Shown piece by piece: positions 8,668 to 17,291 of a stretch of 64,000 nt of DNA. Below the pieces are notes generated by a model. That model worked only from the letters and a program-made list of their open reading frames with translations, was not told where the DNA came from and searched no databases. Every line of letters begins with the position of its first letter. Positions within the stretch are counted from its first letter, which is position 1. The position numbers and the translations under genes were made by a program. Source of the stretch: Hathewaya histolytica (GTDB lineage: Bacteria > Bacillota > Clostridia > Clostridiales > Clostridiaceae); the NCBI RefSeq assembly GCF_901482605.1, contig NZ_LR590481.1:620001-684000 (forward strand). The letters are read 5' to 3'.

Positions 8668-10092
8668 ATGAATGATATAAAGTCATTATGCAAGATGTAT
8701 ACTCATTTAGATGATTCAGATATTAATATAATAGAAAATATATCAGAAATGCTTCAATTTATAGCAGATTTAGTTAAAGCAGATGTTTTTATAGATTGTC
8801 CTTCAGGTGATAAGGCTATAGTTGTAGCAGAAGCAAAGCCATCATACTGCAAATCAATATATAAAAATAGTGTGGTTGGAGAATTTGCAATAATAGATGA
8901 TGAGCCTGCTGTGATTAGGACACTACAAGTAGGTATGCCTACAAAAGATTTAAAAGGTGTTACTCAGGAAAAAATCCAAGTGAAGCAAACTGTAGAACCT
9001 ATAAAAAACAAAAGTGGAAAGACCATAGGAGTCTTAATTATAGAAAAAGATGAAACTGAAATAGTTGAGAATAACAGAAGAATAGAGATATTATCAGAAA
9101 CTAATGAGAAACTTACTAATATATTGGCAGAAAAGAGAAGTTTTTCACTTAAAAGAGATAATAATAATGATAAAAATATAACTTATCATATAGACGATTC
9201 TGTAATAATATTTGACGAAAATGGTGTGGTTAGATTTAAAAACCCTGTAGCCAGTGCTTTGTATAAGAATTTAGGCTATAAGGAAGATCTTCTAGGTATG
9301 GATTTTAGTAATGTTTCTTTAAATAAATATAGCTTTGATGAAATTATTAATGATAAAAAAGCTGATTCTTTTGAAGTAGAAATCAATAATATGGTTTTAC
9401 AAGTTAAATATATAGTACAAACCAGTAAGGTTCTAAATTTAGTAATGGTAGTAAAAGACATTACTGATGTAAAGCAAAAAGAAAAAGAATTAATACTGAA
9501 ATCTGTTGTTATAAAGGAAATTCATCATAGAGTAAAAAATAATCTTCAAACTATAGCTAGTCTTCTAAGACTACAATTAAGAAGAATTGATAACGAAGAA
9601 TTTAAAAGTGCACTAACAGAAAGTATGAATAGAATTCTGAGTATAGCTACAACCCACGAAATATTAGCTCAACAGGGTATAGATGAGCTTAATATAAAGG
9701 AAGTTATCCAAAAGCTTAAGGTTAACATGGTTAGATGCTATAATATCGAAAAAGCTAAGATTGAAATTAAAATCACAGGTGATGATTTTCAGATAGATTC
9801 AGATAAGTCAACTTCTATAGCCTTAATAATAAATGAGATCATACAAAACTCCTTAGATCATGCATTTATAGGCAGAGAAAGTGGAAAAATTGAAATAAAA
9901 ATACATAGAGGTAATACTTATTCCACAATATTTGTAATAGACGATGGAATAGGATTTGACATAAATAAGCAAAAGAAAAACAGTTTAGGACTAAATATAG
10001 TAAAGAGTTTAGTTCATGATAAACTTGGTGGAGAACTTAACATATTCTCTAATGAAGAGGGAACAAAGGTCGTATTTGATTTCGTTAACTAA
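8668..10092 (+). CDS. eutW: Sensor histidine kinase EutW
   Basis: This soluble histidine kinase has no transmembrane segment. Its N-terminal region (about 1-150) is a probable ligand-sensing domain containing Cys residues in FIDCPSG and PSYCKSI. A PAS-like segment (about 170-270) precedes a HisKA_2-type phosphoacceptor box EIHHRVKNNLQTIASLL (His near 286-287). The C-terminal HATPase has NEIIQNSLDHAF, DDGIGFD and SLGLNIV. It phosphorylates EutV, with ethanolamine as the expected signal by analogy with Enterococcus. ATG 8668 is chosen; an in-frame GTG at 8656 would add four residues, and neither has a strong ribosome site. Confidence 0.92.
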   Translation: MNDIKSLCKMYTHLDDSDINIIENISEMLQFIADLVKADVFIDCPSGDKAIVVAEAKPSYCKSIYKNSVVGEFAIIDDEPAVIRTLQVGMPTKDLKGVTQEKIQVKQTVEPIKNKSGKTIGVLIIEKDETEIVENNRRIEILSETNEKLTNILAEKRSFSLKRDNNNDKNITYHIDDSVIIFDENGVVRFKNPVASALYKNLGYKEDLLGMDFSNVSLNKYSFDEIINDKKADSFEVEINNMVLQVKYIVQTSKVLNLVMVVKDITDVKQKEKELILKSVVIKEIHHRVKNNLQTIASLLRLQLRRIDNEEFKSALTESMNRILSIATTHEILAQQGIDELNIKEVIQKLKVNMVRCYNIEKAKIEIKITGDDFQIDSDKSTSIALIINEIIQNSLDHAFIGRESGKIEIKIHRGNTYSTIFVIDDGIGFDINKQKKNSLGLNIVKSLVHDKLGGELNIFSNEEGTKVVFDFVN

Positions 10093-10106
10093 ATTAAATA
10101 TATACA

Positions 10107-10199
10107 TATAGGTACGATGGAGTACCTATTAACAAGGCAAAGGAGCCTAGGGATTATCCAGTAGATATATTATGTCTATTGGTACTCTCTAGGCTTTTT
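10107..10199 (+). promoter_or_regulatory. EutV (ANTAR) dual-hairpin antitermination leader, eutA
   Basis: P1 is an 8-bp stem with hexaloop GATGGA (10116-10121). P2 is AGGC/GCCT with hexaloop AAAGGA (10139-10144). P2 overlaps the 5' arm of a long two-part terminator (10144-10153 with 10186-10195, plus an inner stem at 10158-10167) followed by TTTTT. The element starts 15 bases after eutW stops and no strong promoter is visible, so it probably gates read-through from eutVW into the main eutA-eutQ operon. Confidence 0.87.
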
Positions 10200-10237
10200 A
10201 TATTCTTTTAAATAATAAAGGAAAGGAAGTAATTAAG

Positions 10238-11683
10238 GTGAGGGAGGAAATACTAAGTGTTGGTATTGACATTGGTACGTCAACTACCCAACTAGTTTTC
10301 AGCAAAATAACTATAGAGAACTTGGCAACAAGTTTTTCCATACCAAGGATAAAAATTGTAGATAAAGAGTTAGTTTATAGAAGTGATATATACTTTACTC
10401 CCTTAATTTCGAATACGAAAATTGATGGTAATAAAGTAAGAGAAATAATTGAAAGCGAGTACAACAAAGCTGGTATAAGTCCTAAAGATGTTAAAACAGG
10501 AGCAGTAATTATCACTGGGGAAACTGCAAGAAAAGAAAATGCTAATGAAGTATTACAAAGCCTTAGTGGATTTGCAGGGGACTTCGTAGTAGCTACAGCA
10601 GGTCCAGACCTTGAATCTATAATAGCTGGTAAAGGTGCTGGTGCAGATAAGATATCTAAAGATGAAGATTCAGTTGTAGTAAATATAGATATCGGTGGTG
10701 GTACATCAAACTTAGTAGTATTCAAAGATGGAGAAGTTATAGATACAGGTTGCTTAGATATAGGTGGTAGACTTATAAAAATAGATCCCGAAACTAAAAA
10801 AATCTACTATGTATACCACAAAATAAAGAAGCTTGCAGCTAACATAGGAATCCAGATAGAAGAGGGTATGACAGCAGAAGTAGAGACTATAAGAAAAATA
10901 GCTAGAGAAATGACTAGAATATTAGAAGAATCCGCTTCAGTAAAGCCTAGAACAGAAGATTATGAGTACTCAATTACCAACAATGAAAAAGGAAAAGGAA
11001 CTAAAGATAATCACAAAATTGATTATATAACCTTCTCAGGTGGTGTTGCAGATTATATATACCACAATGATTATAGCAATCCATTTAGATATGGAGATAT
11101 AGGTGTAATCTTAGGAGAAGAACTTTCAAAGTCTTCCTTAATATCAAAGATAAAATTAAGAGAGGCTGTGGAAACTATTAGAGCTACAGTTGTAGGTGCA
11201 GGTTCACATACAACAGATATAAGTGGAAGTACTATAACCTACACAGCAGATGTATTTCCTGTGAAGAATTTGCCTATACTAAAATTGTCGGAAGAAGACG
11301 AAAATAATGGTTTTGAAAGTATAGGAAATGCATTAAGAGAAAAATTAAAGTGGTTTAACTTGGATAATGAACAACAACAAGTAGCTGTTGCTATCAGAGG
11401 AATTAAAACTCCAAGTTTTGATGAAGTGAAAAAGCTTTCACAAGCTTTGATATATGGAATGAATGATATCTTAGAAAAAGATTTTCCAGTGTTTGTAATA
11501 GTAGAATCAGATATTGCAAAGGTGCTAGGACAAACAATATATATGGACCTAAAATTCAAGAAAAAGGTTGTATGTATTGATAGCATCAAAGTAGAGAATG
11601 GTGACTATATAGACATAGGAAAGCCTTTGGCTAATGGTAAAGTTGTTCCAGTAGTAATAAAAACCTTAGTATTCAATTCATAA
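10238..11683 (+). CDS. eutA: Ethanolamine ammonia-lyase reactivating factor EutA
   Basis: This 481-residue protein has an actin/Hsp70-like ATPase fold: the phosphate-1 motif VGIDIGTSTTQLVFS at the N-terminus, NIDIGGGTSNLVVF near 150, and FSGGVADY near 267. EutA exchanges damaged cobalamin in EutBC at the cost of ATP. The start is a GTG with GGAAAGGAAG upstream. It is the first gene after the third antitermination leader and is followed at 22 bp by eutB, the enzyme it services. Confidence 0.93.
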   Translation: MREEILSVGIDIGTSTTQLVFSKITIENLATSFSIPRIKIVDKELVYRSDIYFTPLISNTKIDGNKVREIIESEYNKAGISPKDVKTGAVIITGETARKENANEVLQSLSGFAGDFVVATAGPDLESIIAGKGAGADKISKDEDSVVVNIDIGGGTSNLVVFKDGEVIDTGCLDIGGRLIKIDPETKKIYYVYHKIKKLAANIGIQIEEGMTAEVETIRKIAREMTRILEESASVKPRTEDYEYSITNNEKGKGTKDNHKIDYITFSGGVADYIYHNDYSNPFRYGDIGVILGEELSKSSLISKIKLREAVETIRATVVGAGSHTTDISGSTITYTADVFPVKNLPILKLSEEDENNGFESIGNALREKLKWFNLDNEQQQVAVAIRGIKTPSFDEVKKLSQALIYGMNDILEKDFPVFVIVESDIAKVLGQTIYMDLKFKKKVVCIDSIKVENGDYIDIGKPLANGKVVPVVIKTLVFNS

Positions 11684-11705
11684 TTATTATAGAGAGGTGA
11701 ACACA

Positions 11706-13073
11706 GTGATACTAAAAACTAAATTATTTGGAAAAGTGTATCAGTTTGGTGATGTTAAAGAAGTGTTAGCTAAGGCTAACGAAGAAAAATCAGGCGACAA
11801 TTTAGCTGGAGTTTCAGCAACATCTTCTGAAGAAAGAGTTGCAGCGAAAGTTGTATTAAGTCACTTAACATTAGCTGATTTAAGAAACAACCCAGTTGTT
11901 CCTTATGAAATGGATGAAGTTACAAGAATAATCCAAGATGATGTAAATGAAAAAATTTACAATGAAATTAAAAATTGGACAGTTTCAGAATTAAGAGAAT
12001 GGATCCTTGACACAGACACAACAGGTGCTCAAATCAAGAGAATATCAAGAGGTTTAACTTCTGAAATGGTAGCTGCTGTTGCTAAATTAATGTCTAACTT
12101 AGACTTAATCTATGGAGCTAGCAAGATAAAAATAACTGCACATTGTAACACAACAATTGGAGAACAAGGCGTATTAGCTGTAAGACTTCAACCAAACCAC
12201 CCAACAGATGATGTTGATGGTATAGTTGCTTCATTATTCGACGGTTTATCATACGGTATGGGGGACGCTTTATTAGGTCTTAACCCAGTTGATGATACTG
12301 TAGGATCAGTAAAAAGAGTTTTAGAGAAATTTGGAGAAATAAAAAATAAATTTGAGATTCCAACTCAAACATGTGTATTAGCACACGTTACAACACAAAT
12401 GGAAGCAATAAGACAAGGAGCACCAGCAGATTTAATATTCCAAAGTATAGCTGGTTCTCAAAAGGCTAACGAAGCATTCGGTCTTACAGGAGACTTAATT
12501 GCTGAAGCTAGAGATTTAGCTTTAAAAGAAGGAACAGCTGCAGGTCCAAACGTAATGTACTTTGAAACAGGTCAAGGATCTGAGTTATCTTCAGATGGTC
12601 ACCATGGTGCAGACCAAGTAACAATGGAAGCTAGATGTTATGGATTTGCTAAGAGATATAACCCATTCGTAGTTAACACAGTTGTTGGTTTCATAGGACC
12701 AGAATACTTATACAACAGTAAACAGGTTATAAGAGCAGGTCTTGAAGATCACTTCATGGGTAAATTAACTGGTATTTCAATGGGATGTGACGTTTGTTAC
12801 ACGAACCACATGAAAGCTGACCAAAATGATGTAGAAAACTTATCAGTATTACTTTCTAATGCTGGATGTAACTACTTCATGGGAATTCCTCACGGAGACG
12901 ATGTAATGCTTAACTACCAAACTACTGGATACCATGAATCAGCGACATTAAGACAAACATTAGGATTAAGACCAATTAAAGAATTCGAAGAATGGTTAGA
13001 AAAATACGGAATCTTAGAAAATGGTAAGCTAGGCGTTAATGCTGGTGACGCTTCTATATTTCTTAACAAATAG
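11706..13073 (+). CDS. eutB: Ethanolamine ammonia-lyase large subunit
   Basis: This 455-residue subunit forms the (beta/alpha)8 barrel that binds ethanolamine and, with EutC, adenosylcobalamin. It releases acetaldehyde and ammonia. It aligns with E. coli EutB along its length: [13 protein letters not shown] start, FNIPTQ-like [62 protein letters not shown]. The chosen GTG at 11706 puts ILKTKLFG directly after the initiator as in the family, with GAGGTGA 5-9 bases upstream; GTG 11697 lies inside that site. A-site choices look biased to preferred codons, as expected for an abundant enzyme. Confidence 0.96.
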   Translation: MILKTKLFGKVYQFGDVKEVLAKANEEKSGDNLAGVSATSSEERVAAKVVLSHLTLADLRNNPVVPYEMDEVTRIIQDDVNEKIYNEIKNWTVSELREWILDTDTTGAQIKRISRGLTSEMVAAVAKLMSNLDLIYGASKIKITAHCNTTIGEQGVLAVRLQPNHPTDDVDGIVASLFDGLSYGMGDALLGLNPVDDTVGSVKRVLEKFGEIKNKFEIPTQTCVLAHVTTQMEAIRQGAPADLIFQSIAGSQKANEAFGLTGDLIAEARDLALKEGTAAGPNVMYFETGQGSELSSDGHHGADQVTMEARCYGFAKRYNPFVVNTVVGFIGPEYLYNSKQVIRAGLEDHFMGKLTGISMGCDVCYTNHMKADQNDVENLSVLLSNAGCNYFMGIPHGDDVMLNYQTTGYHESATLRQTLGLRPIKEFEEWLEKYGILENGKLGVNAGDASIFLNK

Positions 13074-13087
13074 TAGGAGGTAAAGAT

Positions 13088-13969
13088 ATGTTTTCTGAAA
13101 ATGATTTAAAAAAATTAGTAGAACAAGTTTTAGTAGAGATGTCAACTAAAAAGGAAGGAAACATTGCTACTTCAACTGCTAGTACAGCAACTGTAGTTGA
13201 TGAAAATGGAATGATTCCAGATATTACAGAAGTAGATATCAAGGAGCAACTTTTAGTTGAGAATCCTCATGATAGAGAAGGATACTTAAAAATGAAGAGA
13301 CATACACCTGCAAGAATCGGTACAGGTAGAGCAGGTACAAGATACAAGACTGAAACAATGTTAAGATTCAGAGCTGACCACGCTGCAGCACAGGATTCTG
13401 TATTTTCAGACGTTGATGAAGAGTTCTTAAAAGCTAATAACTTAGTATCAATTCAGACTTTATGTGAATCTAAAGATCAATACTTAACAAGACCTGACCT
13501 AGGAAGACAAATTTCTAGAGAAGAATTAAATAAATTAAACGGAGTAATAAAGAAAAATCCAAAGGTACAAATATATGTATCAGACGGATTAAGCTCAAAA
13601 GCTATAGAAGCTAACATGAAAGATATATTACCAGCTATAATCCAAGGATTAGGTGCTTATGGAATAGATGCTGGAACTCCTTTCTTTGTTAAATTCGGAA
13701 GAGTTGGAGCGATGGATGTTATTTCAGAAGAAACTGGTGCAGACGTTACTTGTGTATTAATAGGAGAAAGACCAGGCCTTGTAACTGCTGAAAGTATGAG
13801 TGCTTATATTGCATATAAAGCAACAATAGGTATGCCAGAATCTAGAAGAACAGTTTTATCAAACATTCACAAAGGTGGTACACCTCCAGTAGAGGCTGGT
13901 GCACACATAGCCGAAATCATTAAAATTATGTTAGAGAAGAAAGCAAGCGGACTTGATTTAAAACTATAG
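13088..13969 (+). CDS. eutC: Ethanolamine ammonia-lyase small subunit
   Basis: This 293-residue protein has an N-terminal amphipathic helix [17 protein letters not shown] (2-18), then a Ser/Thr/Ala-rich linker (about 20-38), then the cobalamin-binding EutC body from about residue 60 ([47 protein letters not shown]). The helix plus linker is the layout of microcompartment encapsulation peptides. It lies 14 bp after eutB with a strong AGGAGG site, so the subunits are made together. Confidence 0.95.
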   Translation: MFSENDLKKLVEQVLVEMSTKKEGNIATSTASTATVVDENGMIPDITEVDIKEQLLVENPHDREGYLKMKRHTPARIGTGRAGTRYKTETMLRFRADHAAAQDSVFSDVDEEFLKANNLVSIQTLCESKDQYLTRPDLGRQISREELNKLNGVIKKNPKVQIYVSDGLSSKAIEANMKDILPAIIQGLGAYGIDAGTPFFVKFGRVGAMDVISEETGADVTCVLIGERPGLVTAESMSAYIAYKATIGMPESRRTVLSNIHKGGTPPVEAGAHIAEIIKIMLEKKASGLDLKL

Positions 13970-13991
13970 TATAGTTTAGGAGGATAAGGAT

Positions 13992-14648
13992 ATGATAAAT
14001 GACGCACTTCGCCCATCAGTTTTAAGTGTTAAATTAATACCAAATGTAAATTCTGATATGGCAGCACAATTTAACTTACCAGAAGAACATAAGAGTATAG
14101 GTATGATTACATCAGATTGTGACGATGTTACATATACAGCATTAGATGAAGCAACTAAAAAGTCTGATGTAAAAGTAGTATATGCAAGATCAATGTATGC
14201 TGGCGCAGGAAATGCTAGTACAAAATTAGCAGGCGAGGTTATTGGAATAATCTCAGGACCAAGCCCAGCAGAAGTTACAAGTGGCTTAAATGCTATAGTT
14301 GAATTTATAGAAAGCGGCAATGCTACATTCTTTAGTGCAAACGATGATGATAGCGTTCCATACTATGCTCAATGCATTTCAAGAACAGGTTCTTACCTTT
14401 CTGAAACAGCAGGAATTGAAGAAGGGGAAGCTTTAGCATACCTAGTGGCTCCACCATTAGAAGCAATGTACGGATTAGATGCAGCTATGAAAGCAGCAGC
14501 AGTTGAAATGAAGTCATTCTTCGGACCTCCAACAGAAACAAACTTTGGTGGAGGATTATTAACTGGAAGCCAATCAGCTTGTAAAGCAGCATGTGATGCA
14601 TTTGCAGCAGCAGTTAAGTTTGTAGCACAAAATCCTACTGATTTCTAA
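13992..14648 (+). CDS. eutL: Trimeric shell protein EutL
   Basis: This 218-residue protein carries two permuted BMC domains and matches EutL (LRPSVLSVKLIPNVNSDMAAQF; AGAGNASTKLAGEVIGIISG; FFGPPTETNFGGGLLTGSQSACKAACDAF). EutL pseudohexameric trimers have a gated central pore. It follows eutC by 22 bp with a GGAGG site. Confidence 0.95.
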   Translation: MINDALRPSVLSVKLIPNVNSDMAAQFNLPEEHKSIGMITSDCDDVTYTALDEATKKSDVKVVYARSMYAGAGNASTKLAGEVIGIISGPSPAEVTSGLNAIVEFIESGNATFFSANDDDSVPYYAQCISRTGSYLSETAGIEEGEALAYLVAPPLEAMYGLDAAMKAAAVEMKSFFGPPTETNFGGGLLTGSQSACKAACDAFAAAVKFVAQNPTDF

Positions 14649-14663
14649 TTAGGTATCTAATAA

Positions 14664-15395
14664 ATGAAAACATCAGCTTTAGGGTTAATCGAAACTTATG
14701 GCTTGGTTGGGGCCATTGAAGGTTTAGATGTTGCGTTAAAATCTGCAAATGTAAGTTTAATAGGTTGTGAATATGTTAAAGGTGGTAGAGTTACCATAGA
14801 ACTAACCGGTGATGTATCTGCTGTAAAGGCTGCTGTTGAGGCAGCAGCTGTAGCAGTAGACGAACTAGGAACTTTGATTTCAGTCCATGTAATTCCTAGA
14901 GCTTATGATGAGGTTTGGGAAATGCTACAAGGTAGAAATAAACAAACAAAAGATAAAGCTAAAGTAGTGGATTTTAAACAAACAAAAGAAGAAGTAAAAG
15001 AATTAAATACAAAAGATAAAATTACAAAAGAAGAAAAAGTAACAGATGAGAAAGAAATAAAAAATACGAGTTCAACAAACACAAAAGAAGAAAAAATAAA
15101 AAGCACAAAAGATGAAACAAAACAAAACACAAAAGATGAAGTAAAAGATAAAACAAGACAAAACATAAAAATTGAAGCAGAAAAAGACATTAAAGAAACA
15201 GACAAAAAAGAGGCAGAAATACAAGGTGAAAAATTAGAAGCAAAAACAAAAGAAGAACTTCAAAGTATGAAAGTTCAAGAATTAAGAACCCTTGCAAGAG
15301 CAATTGAACTAACCTCTTTAACAAAGAAACAAATTAAATTCAGCAAGAAAGATCAATTAATTGATGCTATTCTTGATTATTGGAAGAGGAGGTAG
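14664..15395 (+). CDS. BMC shell protein with Lys/Glu-rich linker and Rho-N/SAP-like C-terminal domain (EutK-like)
   Basis: Three parts are visible in 243 residues. Residues 1-93 are a standard BMC domain (TSALGLIETYGLVGAIEGLD; GDVSAVKAAVEAAAVAVDEL; VIPRAYDEVWEML). Residues about 94-193 are a low-complexity K/E/T/D linker with repeated TKDE and TKEE units. Residues 194-243 (KTKEELQSMKVQELRTLARA, then IELTSLTKKQIKFSKKDQLI) resemble the Rho N-terminal/SAP helix-extended-loop-helix fold, which usually binds nucleic acid. E. coli EutK likewise has a BMC domain plus a nucleic-acid-binding-like tail, but with a winged-helix-like fold, so this looks like an analogue built from a different domain. 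The ribosome site is weak, suggesting coupling to eutL. Nucleic-acid binding is inferred. Confidence 0.8.
   Translation: MKTSALGLIETYGLVGAIEGLDVALKSANVSLIGCEYVKGGRVTIELTGDVSAVKAAVEAAAVAVDELGTLISVHVIPRAYDEVWEMLQGRNKQTKDKAKVVDFKQTKEEVKELNTKDKITKEEKVTDEKEIKNTSSTNTKEEKIKSTKDETKQNTKDEVKDKTRQNIKIEAEKDIKETDKKEAEIQGEKLEAKTKEELQSMKVQELRTLARAIELTSLTKKQIKFSKKDQLIDAILDYWKRR
14940..15260 (+). repeat. Low-complexity ACAAAAGA repeat coding for the shell-protein linker
   Basis: The octamer ACAAAAGA, usually continued by TGAA, TAAA or AGAA, recurs about eight times in-frame and encodes the TK-(D/E)-(E/K) units of the linker. The stretch is almost free of C and G on this strand and could vary in length by slippage. 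Confidence 0.7.
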
Positions 15396-15399
15396 CTAA

Positions 15400-16866
15400 A
15401 TGGAGATACTAGATAAAGATTTGTATTCAATACAAGAAACTAGAGACCTTATAGCTAAAGCAAAGAAAGCACAAGAAATATTTAAAACATTTACTCAAGA
15501 ACAAGTTGATAGAGTGGTTAAAGCTATGGCAGAAGCTGCAGAAAAAGAAGCAGTAAGACTTGCAAAATTAGCTAACGAAGAAACTGGATTTGGTAAATGG
15601 GAAGATAAAGTTATAAAAAACCAATTCGCAAGTAGAGTAGTATATGAAAATATTAAAGATGTAAAAACTGTTGGTATTATAAATGAAGATAAAGAAAACA
15701 AGATTCTTGAAGTAGCAGTTCCAGTAGGAATCGTTGCAGCACTTGTTCCTTCAACAAATCCAACTTCAACAGTTATATATAAAGCTATGATAAGTGTTAA
15801 AGCAGGAAATGCTGTAGTTTTAGCACCACATCCAAATGCTAAAAACTGTATCATAGAAGCAGCTAAGGTTATCACTGATGCAGCAGTTAAAGCTGGTGCG
15901 CCAGAAGGATTAATCGGATGCATAACAGTACCTTCATTACAAGGAACTGAAGAATTAATGAAACATAAAGATATGTCATTAATTCTAGCTACAGGTGGAG
16001 AAGCAATGGTTAAAGCTGCATACAGCTCAGGAACTCCAGCTATAGGAGTTGGACCTGGAAACGGCCCAGCATTTATCCATAAGAGTGCTAATGTAAAACT
16101 TGCTGTTAAGAGAATACTTGATTCTAAAACTTTCGATAACGGGGTAATTTGTGCATCTGAGCAATCAGTTGTTGTAGAAGCTCCAATGAAAGAAATTGTT
16201 AAAGATGAACTTATAAAGCAAGGTGCTTACTTCTTAAATAAAGAAGAGTCTGATAAACTAGGAAGATTCATTTTAAGATCAAATGGAACAATGAATCCAC
16301 AAATAGTTGGTAAGAGCGTAGAAGTTCTTGCAGAATTATCAGGTTTAGATATACCAAAAGGAACTAGAGTATTAATTTCTGAGCAAACTACAGTTGGAAA
16401 GAACAATCCATACTCAAGAGAGAAATTAACTCCAATCCTTGCTTTCTATGCTGAAGATTCATATGAAAAAGTAGTAGAAAGATGTATTGAAATCTTAATG
16501 AATGAAGGAAAAGGTCACACTCTAGTACTTCATGCAGAAGACGATGCAGTAATCAGAGACTTCGCAGTTAAGATTCCAGTATCAAGATTATTAGTTAACA
16601 CACCAGGTGCTTTAGGTGGAATTGGTGGTGCAACTAACTTAGTACCAGCATTAACATTAGGATGTGGTGCTATAGGTGGAAGTGCAACTTCTGATAACGT
16701 AGGACCAATGAACCTATTAAACATTAGAAGAATTGCAATGGGTGTTAAAGAATTAGAAGAAATCAAAGGTTCTTCAAACAAAGTAGTTTCAAATGATATT
16801 CCAGAGGAATATATAGATTTAATTGTAAACAAAATCATAGAAAAATTAGCTTTAAACAATAGATAG
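15400..16866 (+). CDS. eutE: CoA-acylating acetaldehyde dehydrogenase EutE
   Basis: This 488-residue aldehyde dehydrogenase converts acetaldehyde, CoA and NAD+ to acetyl-CoA. Evidence includes LVPSTNPTSTVIYKA near 114-128, ATGGEAMVKAAYSSG, VGPGNGPAF and the nucleophile Cys251 in NGVICASEQ. E. coli EutE has an N-terminal encapsulation helix. This one starts almost at the catalytic body, and instead ends in an amphipathic helix EEYIDLIVNKIIEKLALNNR (469-488) after a short loop, a candidate C-terminal encapsulation peptide. It starts 4 bp after the previous stop, with GAGGAGG inside the end of that gene, implying translational coupling. Confidence 0.95.
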   Translation: MEILDKDLYSIQETRDLIAKAKKAQEIFKTFTQEQVDRVVKAMAEAAEKEAVRLAKLANEETGFGKWEDKVIKNQFASRVVYENIKDVKTVGIINEDKENKILEVAVPVGIVAALVPSTNPTSTVIYKAMISVKAGNAVVLAPHPNAKNCIIEAAKVITDAAVKAGAPEGLIGCITVPSLQGTEELMKHKDMSLILATGGEAMVKAAYSSGTPAIGVGPGNGPAFIHKSANVKLAVKRILDSKTFDNGVICASEQSVVVEAPMKEIVKDELIKQGAYFLNKEESDKLGRFILRSNGTMNPQIVGKSVEVLAELSGLDIPKGTRVLISEQTTVGKNNPYSREKLTPILAFYAEDSYEKVVERCIEILMNEGKGHTLVLHAEDDAVIRDFAVKIPVSRLLVNTPGALGGIGGATNLVPALTLGCGAIGGSATSDNVGPMNLLNIRRIAMGVKELEEIKGSSNKVVSNDIPEEYIDLIVNKIIEKLALNNR

Positions 16867-16929
16867 TAATTAAAAAATAAAAAATTATTTAATTAAAATA
16901 AATAGTTAAATCTTGAGGAGGATTTTAAA

Positions 16930-17214
16930 ATGGCAAACACAAATGCATTAGGAATGATCGAAACTAAAGGTTTAGTAGGAGCAGTAGAAGCAGCAGACGC
17001 AATGGTTAAAGCTGCAAACGTAACTTTAATTGGTAAAGAGCAAGTAGGTGGCGGTCTTGTAACAGTTATGGTAAGAGGAGACGTTGGAGCTGTTAAAGCT
17101 GCTACAGATGCTGGTGCAGCTGCTGCAGAAAGAGTTGGAGAATTAATATCTGTACACGTAATCCCAAGACCACATGGTGAAGTAGAAGTAATTCTTCCAA
17201 AGTCTGAATTTTAA
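16930..17214 (+). CDS. eutM: Major hexameric shell protein EutM
   Basis: This 94-residue single BMC domain is nearly textbook: [40 protein letters not shown] (with the GGG pore loop) and [12 protein letters not shown]. It forms the flat hexagonal facets and is expected to be the most abundant shell protein. It has a strong GAGGAGG site after a 63-bp A/T-rich gap, and a stable intercistronic hairpin follows. Confidence 0.97.
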   Translation: MANTNALGMIETKGLVGAVEAADAMVKAANVTLIGKEQVGGGLVTVMVRGDVGAVKAATDAGAAAAERVGELISVHVIPRPHGEVEVILPKSEF

Positions 17215-17236
17215 TAATCATATAGATTAAATTAAG

Positions 17237-17273
17237 ATACATGTCCCCGAGCCTTTTGGTTCGGGGAATGTAT
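17237..17273 (+). other. Stable intercistronic hairpin between eutM and eutT
   Basis: CCCCGAGCC (17245-17253) pairs with GGTTCGGGG (17258-17266) around a TTTT loop. Outer arms extend the stem to about 16 bp with one bulged G. No T tract follows (AAAAAGGG instead), so it is more likely an mRNA 3'-end protector or processing point than a full terminator. Confidence 0.7.
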
Positions 17274-17291
17274 AAAAAGGGTGTGAGTACA

